Shown here piece by piece: positions 6,764-11,220 of a DNA stretch of 11,220 bases. The first letter of the stretch is position 1; the number at the start of each line of letters is the position of its first letter. This DNA is from DATDRQ01 sp035291645 (lineage in GTDB: Bacteria > Chloroflexota > Anaerolineae > Anaerolineales > UBA4823): contig DATDRQ010000181.1 in assembly GCA_035291645.1 (NCBI GenBank), positions 1 to 11,220 on the forward strand, written 5' to 3'. A model generated the notes under the pieces. It ran no database searches and was not told the DNA's origin. It was given only the letters and a program-made list of their open reading frames with translations. The translations under genes and the position numbers were made by a program.

Positions 6764-6808
6764 AAAAAAACCGGGGCAACCGGCCCGGCGGCCAGGCGCA
6801 TCCCGGTT
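6764..6808 (-). terminator. Rho-independent terminator after the DUF151 gene
   Basis: On the minus strand a GC-rich inverted repeat is followed directly by seven T residues (A-run at 6764-6770). Two alternative stems are possible: a compact one pairing 6784-6788 with 6771-6775 around an 8-nt loop, and an outer one pairing 6802-6808 with 6769-6775 (AACCGGG/CCCGGTT). It begins 22 nt past the stop codon at 6831, as expected for the end of the DUF151 transcript, and it insulates dnaB downstream. Confidence 0.82.
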
Positions 6809-6830
6809 CAACCCGATCGAGCACAAGGCG

Positions 6831-7379
6831 TTATTCCTTCTCTTCGTCGTCTTCCTCGGAGTCGTCCAGATTGAATTTCTCGAAGAAGTCTTCAAACACT
6901 TCCAGGCGTTCCGAGCTGGTTTCGCCTTCATCCGAGCCGGTCTCGGTCCGCTCCTCCTGCAGGTCTTCTTCCGGCACGATGCCGGCCGAGTCCATCACCG
7001 AGCGGGCGACCAGGATGGGTACGTGAGACCGCACGGCAAGGGCCAGGGCGTCGGAGGGCCGTGAATCGATGTTCAACGTCCGGTCGTCCACCTCGGCGAC
7101 GATGTTGCCGTAGAAGGTGTCATCCCGCAGGGCGACCACCTCGACCCGGGTGACGCGCGCGTTGAGCGTTCCGAAGATGTTCTTGACCAGATCGTGGGTG
7201 AGCGGGCGCGCCACCTCGACCTCCTGCAGGGCGATGGTGATCGATTCGGCCTCATACACGCCGATCCAGATCGGCAGGTAGCGTTCGGCGTCCACTTCCC
7301 GCAGGATAACAATGCGCTGCTGCGACATCAAACTGACCCGGATGCTATCGATGACGACTTCGATCATATCAGCAGACAT
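6831..7379 (-). CDS. DUF151 bifunctional-nuclease-family protein
   Basis: This 182-aa protein belongs to the DUF151/BFN family, small proteins of which some plant members have reported DNase and RNase activity; the bacterial role is not settled. Family motifs are clear: LPIWIGVYEAESI (35-47), RPLTHDL (58-64) and IDSRPSDALALAVR (103-116). After about residue 137 comes a low-complexity, strongly acidic tail rich in Glu and Asp with a short helical segment (LEVFEDFFEKFNL). The ATG at 7379 has GGAGG 7 nt upstream, so I prefer it to the internal Met5. Upstream there are two promoter-like sequences on this strand (7515-7543 and 7410-7418), and a strong terminator follows. It can therefore be transcribed separately from the uvrC pair, although read-through is possible. 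Confidence 0.9.
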   Translation of the reverse strand: MSADMIEVVIDSIRVSLMSQQRIVILREVDAERYLPIWIGVYEAESITIALQEVEVARPLTHDLVKNIFGTLNARVTRVEVVALRDDTFYGNIVAEVDDRTLNIDSRPSDALALAVRSHVPILVARSVMDSAGIVPEEDLQEERTETGSDEGETSSERLEVFEDFFEKFNLDDSEEDDEEKE

Positions 7380-7409
7380 TTATCGGCCTCCAACACTTAC
7401 TGTTGCCAG

Positions 7410-7418
7410 GTTATACCA
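7410..7418 (-). promoter_or_regulatory. Possible extended -10 promoter for the DUF151 gene (proximal)
   Basis: The minus strand reads TGGTATAAC, a TG-n extended -10 with a 5/6 match to TATAAT. No -35 is evident at 16-18 nt spacing. Initiation would fall near 7403, giving a leader of about 24 nt that includes the GGAGG site. Confidence 0.4.
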
Positions 7419-7514
7419 TGATCCGTGACAACATATCTTTCCAATTCCAACCGATTCTTCAGTCAATAAACAATATCCCGGCAAATGAAGACGGTCTGTC
7501 TCGACGTGACCTGG

Positions 7515-7543
7515 ATTCTAACATGGGCAGGCGTGAGTGGCAA
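7515..7543 (-). promoter_or_regulatory. Sigma70-type promoter upstream of the DUF151 gene (distal)
   Basis: On the minus strand TTGCCA (7538-7543) and TAGAAT (7515-7520) are separated by 17 nt. Each differs from consensus at one position, and the -10 is extended (TGTTAGAAT). Initiation near 7508 would give a leader of about 129 nt. The -35 overlaps one arm of the inverted repeat at 7539-7569. Confidence 0.55.
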
Positions 7544-7569
7544 CACCACTTGGAATGGTATTCGTTGCC
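7539..7569 (-). repeat. Bulged hairpin after the 43-aa gene, overlapping a -35
   Basis: GGCAACACCA (7539-7548) pairs with TGGT (7556-7559) and GTTGCC (7564-7569), giving a 10-bp stem with a 4-nt bulge (ATTC) and a 7-nt loop. On the minus strand it starts about 4 nt after the stop of the small membrane protein, so it may protect or terminate the uvrC transcript. No T-run follows. The repeat also covers most of the TTGCCA box at 7538-7543. Confidence 0.45.
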
Positions 7570-7573
7570 CGGT

Positions 7574-7705
7574 TTAGATATTGACCATGAGCGAGATCAC
7601 CATAGAAAGGATGATGATCACGCCAATGGCGATAAATATGATCTGTTGCGTGCGCAGGCGGCGCTTTTCGTAACCGGTGATATCGCGTTTCTTCTTCTTA
7701 GCCAT
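7574..7705 (-). CDS. 43-aa basic single-pass membrane protein
   Basis: This short gene has a well-placed ribosome-binding site: GAGGAG (complement of 7713-7718) with 7 nt before the ATG at 7705. The product starts MAKKKKRDITGYEKRR, is strongly basic over its first 18 residues, and then has one hydrophobic segment (QIIFIAIGVIIILSMVISLM, about 21-40). It ends after three more residues at TAA. The topology predicted by the positive-inside rule is a cytoplasmic basic head with a membrane helix reaching out. It begins 26 bp after the uvrC stop on the same strand, so the two are probably co-transcribed. The function is unknown; the layout loosely recalls SecE or other tail-type small membrane proteins, but I see no motif that establishes this. 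It fills most of the gap between uvrC and the DUF151 gene. Confidence 0.75.
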   Translation of the reverse strand: MAKKKKRDITGYEKRRLRTQQIIFIAIGVIIILSMVISLMVNI

Positions 7706-7731
7706 CGAATATCTCCTCATAAAAATATTGA

Positions 7732-9594
7732 TCAGCCCAGGTGGGCCTTAATCGATTCGGCAACCTGCATCGTGATCCCTGGCAATGCCAGCAGCTCCTC
7801 CAGGCTGGCATCCCGGATCTGCTGCACAGAGCCGAACCGTCCGAGCAGAGCTTTGCGCCGGGCCGGGCCGATGCCGGGGATGGCATCCAGCTGGGAGGCC
7901 AGGCCGGTGCGCACGCGCTGCTTGCGGTGCGAGGTGATGGCGAAGCGGTGGGCTTCGTCGCGCACGCGCTGCACCAGGTATAGCCCCTGGGATTTACGGG
8001 GCAGCAGGATCGGCGCCAGCTGTTCGGGCACGAACAGCTCCTCGTTCTGTTTTGCGAGCGCGGCCACCCGCACCTTCTCCCGCAGGTCGAAGCGCTCCAG
8101 GACTGCGACCGCCCGGCCGAGCTGGCCTTTACCGCCGTCCACCAGCAGCAGGTCGGGCAACAGGGCAAAGGCCGGGTCGGGTTTCTTCCCAGGGGACTCG
8201 CCGGCCTCCTTGGCAGCCTGCCAGCGGTTGAAGCGGCGGGACAGCACCTCTTCCATGCTGGCGAAATCGTCCGGTCCGGTCACGCTGCGCACATTGAAGT
8301 GGCGGTAGTATGTTTTCTTCGGCACGCCTTGTTCGAAGACCACCATGCTGCCGACCGCGGCTGTTCCCTGGGTGTTGGAGATGTCGAAGCATTCGATCCG
8401 GTTAGGGGGTCCGCTCAGGCTGAGGGCCGCCTGCAGTTCCGCCAGGGCTTCGTTTTGGCGGCGCCGGTCTGCCTGCCACTGGGCCTGCAGGGTCGCCAGT
8501 GTGTCGGCGGCGTTTTCTGCCGCCATCTGGATCAGCTCCTGCTGCTGGCCTTCGTGAGGGATGAGGATCTCGACTTTCTGGTCTTCCCGGCGTGTGCTGA
8601 GCCACTGCTTGATGATGTGGATCTCCTCCACCTCGTGGGGCAGCAACACCTGGGGCGGGATGGTCGGCGCCTGATCGTAGAACTGCTTGAGGAACTCCGC
8701 CATCACGCTGGCATCCGGGGTATCGGAGGCGCCCTCCAGCAGGAAGTACTCGCGACCGATCAACTTTCCGCCGCGGATAAAAAAGACCTGTACGCAGGCC
8801 TCCCCATCCGAGCGGGCCATGGCGATCACATCCGAGTCCTGGTACTCGGTTGAGACCACCTTCTGGCGTTCGACCACCTTCTCGATCGCCACCACTTGGT
8901 CGCGCAGAGCGGCTGCCCGTTCGAACTGCATGTTCTCGGCGGCCGATCGCATCTCAGTCTGCAGGCGCGAGACGATCGGTTCGGTGCGTCCCTGCAGGAA
9001 CTGGCTCAGGTCCTCGATCACCTGGCGGTAGCCGGCCTGGTCGATGGCTCCGATGCATGGAGCTGTGCACAGCTTGATGTCGTAATAGAGGCAGGCGCGC
9101 TCATCCTGTCCGGTGATCACCCGGTCGCAAGTCAGGTAAGGAAAGATACGGCGCAGCACGTCCAGGGTCTGGTGCACGGCCCAAACGCTGGTGTACGGGC
9201 CGAAATAGCGCGAGCCGTCGTTGACCATCTGGCGCGTGACGGTCACTTTCGGGAAAGGGTCTGCCCAGTGAACTTTGATGTACGGGTAGCGTTTATCGTC
9301 CTTGAGGCGCACGTTGTAGTGCGGGCGGTGCTTCTTGATCAGGTTCATCTCGAGGATTAATGCCTCGAGCTCAGAGCCAACCACGATCCATTCGATATCC
9401 ACAATGCGTCGCACCATCTGGCGCGTCTTTAGATTGTTCGAGGCGCTGGCGTGGAAATAGGAGCGCAGGCGGTTGCGCAGGTTGATCGCCTTGCCTACGT
9501 AGATAACCCTAGCATCGGCGTCCTTCATTAAGTAGCAGCCTGCTTTGGTAGGCGCCGTATCCAGGATCGTTTGAAGATGAGGGGTGACTTCCAT
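7732..9594 (-). CDS. uvrC: UvrABC system protein C (excinuclease subunit)
   Basis: UvrC makes both incisions flanking a DNA lesion in nucleotide excision repair, acting with UvrA and UvrB. All expected parts are present in 620 aa. The GIY-YIG nuclease has GCY at 19-21, YVG at 32-34, R40 and a Glu near 76. Four cysteines (C156, C168, C176, C180) occupy the positions known to hold an iron-sulfur cluster in UvrC. A UVR helical hairpin lies at about 207-242. The RNase H-like second nuclease has D404 (ECFDIS), D486 (LLLVDGGKGQL) and H549 (RDEAHRFAI). Tandem helix-hairpin-helix motifs close the protein (IPGIGPARR 572-580 and LPGITMQVA 604-612). The ATG at 9594 lacks a clear Shine-Dalgarno site. Transcription diverges from pncC, and the 43-aa membrane protein follows 26 bp downstream. 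Confidence 0.98.
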   Translation of the reverse strand: MEVTPHLQTILDTAPTKAGCYLMKDADARVIYVGKAINLRNRLRSYFHASASNNLKTRQMVRRIVDIEWIVVGSELEALILEMNLIKKHRPHYNVRLKDDKRYPYIKVHWADPFPKVTVTRQMVNDGSRYFGPYTSVWAVHQTLDVLRRIFPYLTCDRVITGQDERACLYYDIKLCTAPCIGAIDQAGYRQVIEDLSQFLQGRTEPIVSRLQTEMRSAAENMQFERAAALRDQVVAIEKVVERQKVVSTEYQDSDVIAMARSDGEACVQVFFIRGGKLIGREYFLLEGASDTPDASVMAEFLKQFYDQAPTIPPQVLLPHEVEEIHIIKQWLSTRREDQKVEILIPHEGQQQELIQMAAENAADTLATLQAQWQADRRRQNEALAELQAALSLSGPPNRIECFDISNTQGTAAVGSMVVFEQGVPKKTYYRHFNVRSVTGPDDFASMEEVLSRRFNRWQAAKEAGESPGKKPDPAFALLPDLLLVDGGKGQLGRAVAVLERFDLREKVRVAALAKQNEELFVPEQLAPILLPRKSQGLYLVQRVRDEAHRFAITSHRKQRVRTGLASQLDAIPGIGPARRKALLGRFGSVQQIRDASLEELLALPGITMQVAESIKAHLG

Positions 9595-9624
9595 AGAACT
9601 TATAACAATCTGGCTTTGGTAGCT

Positions 9625-9633
9625 ATTCTAACA
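9625..9633 (-). promoter_or_regulatory. Extended -10 promoter for uvrC
   Basis: The minus strand reads TGTTAGAAT, a TG-n extended -10 with a 5/6 hexamer match, identical to the -10 region of the distal DUF151 promoter. No good -35 is present. Initiation near 9618 would give a leader of about 24 nt before the uvrC ATG. Confidence 0.5.
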
Positions 9634-9663
9634 TGACTGGAAGCCTGCACCGGGGATTGGCGG

Positions 9664-9669
9664 TATAAT
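9664..9669 (+). promoter_or_regulatory. -10 box of pncC, probable leaderless start
   Basis: A perfect TATAAT lies only 9 nt before the pncC ATG at 9679, and no Shine-Dalgarno sequence intervenes (ATCGCCGAT). Usual spacing would place initiation at about 9676, so the mRNA would begin within a few bases of the start codon. I found no convincing -35 element at 16-18 nt. Confidence 0.55.
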
Positions 9670-9678
9670 ATCGCCGAT

Positions 9679-10164
9679 ATGGGAGAAGCAGATGAAGTCC
9701 GGGTTGGGAGATTGTTGGAACGGCGCGGCTGGCAGCTGGCGGTAGCGGAGTCCTGCACCGGCGGGCTGATCGGTCACCTGATTACCAACGTTCCTGGATC
9801 TTCGGATTATTTCCGGGGTGGAATTATCGCTTATTCGAACGCAGTCAAGCAGACGTTGCTCGGGGTGAGCAGCGGGACCCTGGCGAAGTTCGGAGCGGTC
9901 AGCCAGGAGAGCGCCCTGGAGATGGCGCGCGGCGTCCGCCGGGCGCTTGCCGCGGACGTAGGCCTGTCGGTGACCGGGATCGCCGGGCCTGGCGGGGGAG
10001 GTTTGGAGAAACCAGTCGGGACAGTCTGGATCGGATTGAACGGACCGGGAAGCGAGACTGCCTGGCATTTTGTTTTCGACGGCGATCGCCTCACCATCAA
10101 GGAACAGGCTGCTGAGAAAGCGCTCGAGCTGCTGGTCGGTCACTTAACGGAGGCTGAAAACTGA
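9679..10164 (+). CDS. pncC: Nicotinamide-nucleotide amidase (CinA C-terminal domain)
   Basis: This is a stand-alone 161-aa CinA C-terminal domain, the PncC family, which deamidates NMN to nicotinate mononucleotide. NMN is produced by NAD-dependent DNA ligase, so the enzyme recycles it to NAD. Motifs seen are AESCTGGL (23-30, with the predicted nucleophile S25), VPGSSDYFRGGIIAYSNAVK (38-57), GAVSQESALEMA (72-83) and TGIAGPGGG (99-107) followed by KPVGTVWIGL (111-120). The N-terminal molybdopterin-binding-like domain of full-length CinA is absent, as in many PncC proteins. There is no ribosome-binding site before the ATG at 9679, while a perfect -10 box ends 9 nt upstream, which suggests leaderless translation. 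It diverges from uvrC and is followed 44 bp later by a small gene on the same strand. Confidence 0.93.
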   Translation: MGEADEVRVGRLLERRGWQLAVAESCTGGLIGHLITNVPGSSDYFRGGIIAYSNAVKQTLLGVSSGTLAKFGAVSQESALEMARGVRRALAADVGLSVTGIAGPGGGGLEKPVGTVWIGLNGPGSETAWHFVFDGDRLTIKEQAAEKALELLVGHLTEAEN

Positions 10165-10208
10165 GTATAGCTGGCTTGAATTACTACGGGCGGCACTCGC
10201 GATAATCC

Positions 10209-10445
10209 ATGGAGGAAATTGAAGTCACGGCGCGTTACGACGAGAACGGAAGGCCTGTCCCATCGATTTTCCTTTGGAATAGCCAATCCTTCCTCGTCGA
10301 TTCCCTGGGCCGCCGCTGGGAGGATGAAGCAGGACAGCACCTCCTGGTCCTGGTGCCTGGCGGGCAGACCTTCGAATTACTGCTCGCTTCTGAAGATGGT
10401 CACTGGTACCTGAAACCGGTCAGCCACGACCACCCATGGGCCTGA
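10209..10445 (+). CDS. 78-aa protein resembling DUF6504
   Basis: The product has a beta-rich pattern: an opening EIEVTARYDENGRPVPSIFL, then WNSQSFLVDSLGRRWED, a hydrophobic strand LLVLVPGG, FELLL, and a closing HWYLKPVS. This order of strands and conserved Trp, Phe and Gly positions recalls the DUF6504 family of small proteins of unknown function; the match is from memory and is not certain. A stop codon at 10203-10205 fixes the ATG at 10209 as the first possible start. No Shine-Dalgarno site precedes it. Instead GATAAT (10201-10206) lies just before the start, with TTGAAT (10176-10181) 19 nt further upstream; a start at the usual distance from that -10 would fall inside the codon, so the arrangement is unclear. 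It lies between pncC and the CAP-LysM gene on the same strand. Confidence 0.7.
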   Translation: MEEIEVTARYDENGRPVPSIFLWNSQSFLVDSLGRRWEDEAGQHLLVLVPGGQTFELLLASEDGHWYLKPVSHDHPWA

Positions 10446-10457
10446 AGGCCGGTTTCA
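10411..10457 (+). repeat. Long-range hairpin spanning the stop of the 78-aa gene
   Basis: TGAAACCGG (10411-10419) and CCGGTTTCA (10449-10457) form a perfect 9-bp stem around a 29-nt loop that contains the stop codon at 10443-10445. The tract after it is ATCCTTTCC, too weak in T residues for a confident terminator. It lies just upstream of the CAP-LysM start at 10471 and could attenuate read-through or shape translation there. Confidence 0.4.
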
Positions 10458-10470
10458 ATCCTTTCCACCC

Positions 10471-11220
10471 ATGCGCAAACTTATCCTGGTTTTTCTGGCT
10501 GTGCTATTCGGTGCCCCTTACCTGGCGGTCGATTCCCCCCGGGCTATGGCCCAGGCGGGCGATCCCTGGGCGCTGATCGCCGAGGTGAATGCCTTGCGCG
10601 GTTCTTACGGCCTGGCGCCGCTGGAAGTAGACGCTTCTTTGATGGCAGCCGCCCAGGGTCACAGCGAGTACCAGGCGTCGATCGGCACCTGGACGCATAC
10701 CGGGGCGGGCGGGACTCGCCCGCACGACCGGGCCGTGATGGCGGGGTACGGCGGGGGCGCCCAGGTGTACGTCTCAGAGAACGTTGCCCTGGGGTCCGGT
10801 CTCAGCCCGCACGACACGGTCTACCAGATGTGGCAGGACGCCATCCACCTGGAAACGATGATCTCATCCAATTACCGGCACATCGGCGCCGGCGCGGCCA
10901 CTGCGGGCGGGATGGTCTATTACACCATCGACGTCGGCTACATCGCCGGCGATGCGGGCAAGGGGCCCGGGCAACCGACCAACGTTGCACCCGGTGGGAC
11001 GCCCGGCGCGACTGCCATCGCTATGGTGCCGATCCAGGTCGCCACGCCCGGTGTGGATGGTTCGATTGTTCACGTGGTCCAGTACGGGCAGTTCCTGATC
11101 AACATCGCCAAGGTTTACGAGGTGGAGTTGAAGGATATGCTGGCTGTAAACGGGATATCGCAGAACACGGTGATCTATCCGGGCGACAAACTGCTGATCA
11201 AGGCCGCCACGACCCCCGGC
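10471..11220 (+). CDS. Secreted CAP-domain plus LysM protein (3' truncated by the window)
   Basis: The frame stays open for 250 codons to the window edge. Residues 1-27 look like a signal peptide: MRKLILVFLAVLFGAPYLAV, then a likely cleavage after AMA. Residues about 33-160 form a CAP (SCP/PR1-like) domain with the usual H-E-H set: H64 (AAQGHSEY), H76 (WTHTG), E103 (SENVALG) and H126 (WQDAIH). A Pro/Gly/Thr/Ala-rich linker follows (about 161-196), then a LysM domain (199-244; VHVVQYGQFLINIAKVY ... YPGDKLLIK), which normally binds peptidoglycan. The next residues (AATTPG) suggest another linker, perhaps with more LysM repeats outside the window. The protein is probably exported and wall-associated. 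Its biochemical role is unknown, as for most bacterial CAP proteins. The ATG at 10471 has no Shine-Dalgarno site and a hairpin precedes it. Confidence 0.88.
   Translation, partial: MRKLILVFLAVLFGAPYLAVDSPRAMAQAGDPWALIAEVNALRGSYGLAPLEVDASLMAAAQGHSEYQASIGTWTHTGAGGTRPHDRAVMAGYGGGAQVYVSENVALGSGLSPHDTVYQMWQDAIHLETMISSNYRHIGAGAATAGGMVYYTIDVGYIAGDAGKGPGQPTNVAPGGTPGATAIAMVPIQVATPGVDGSIVHVVQYGQFLINIAKVYEVELKDMLAVNGISQNTVIYPGDKLLIKAATTPG

Noticed and set aside
7403..8308. 301-codon plus-strand open frame covering the region upstream of DUF151 and the end of uvrC
   Set aside because: More than half of it is antisense to uvrC and it also covers the 43-aa membrane protein. It lacks a ribosome-binding site, and its composition is a mix of charged and low-complexity stretches without motifs.
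10451..10460. GGTTTCAATC, resembling the end of some CRISPR repeats
   Set aside because: It occurs once with no repeat-spacer periodicity nearby, and it is explained as one arm of the hairpin at 10411-10457.

Overview
The window looks like chromosomal DNA of a Chloroflexota bacterium, probably class Anaerolineae. This is inferred from GC-rich coding sequence, a dnaB-dnaD-loader cluster in which the loader is a DnaI/DnaC-type ATPase, a DUF151 bifunctional-nuclease gene, a secreted CAP-LysM protein and several genes without Shine-Dalgarno sites. No 16S or other decisive marker is present, so the taxonomic call is tentative.

Region 1 (1-1745) is visibly different: AT-rich and mobile. It holds the 5' end of an unrecognised minus-strand gene, a small AT-rich palindrome, and a complete 1.43-kb insertion sequence (238-1670) with 18/20-matching terminal inverted repeats and one DDE transposase. 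The right end of the element lies 75 bp from the 3' end of a tRNA-Val(CAC) gene.

Region 2 (1746-6674, minus strand) is a compact array in the order dnaB helicase, dnaD, a helicase-loader-like ATPase with two tandem AAA+ modules, a small Cys-rich protein, a nicotinamidase-type hydrolase, then tRNA-Val. dnaB and dnaD overlap by 1 nt. dnaD and the loader overlap by 83 nt in different frames. The first three genes would supply the replicative helicase and its loading proteins, and the double-AAA+ loader is the most unusual gene here.

Region 3 (6764-9594, minus strand) contains uvrC (nucleotide excision repair), a previously uncalled 43-codon single-pass membrane protein, and a DUF151/BFN-family protein. 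A GC-rich hairpin followed by T7 ends the unit. Promoter-like sequences lie upstream of uvrC and of the DUF151 gene, several with an extended -10 (TG-n-hexamer).

Region 4 (9679-11220, plus strand, divergent from uvrC) contains pncC (stand-alone CinA C-terminal domain, NMN amidase) with a perfect TATAAT only 9 nt before its ATG, a 78-aa protein resembling DUF6504, and the first 250 codons of a secreted CAP-domain plus LysM protein that runs off the window. The nicotinamidase and PncC would both feed pyridine-nucleotide salvage, although they lie in separate transcription units.
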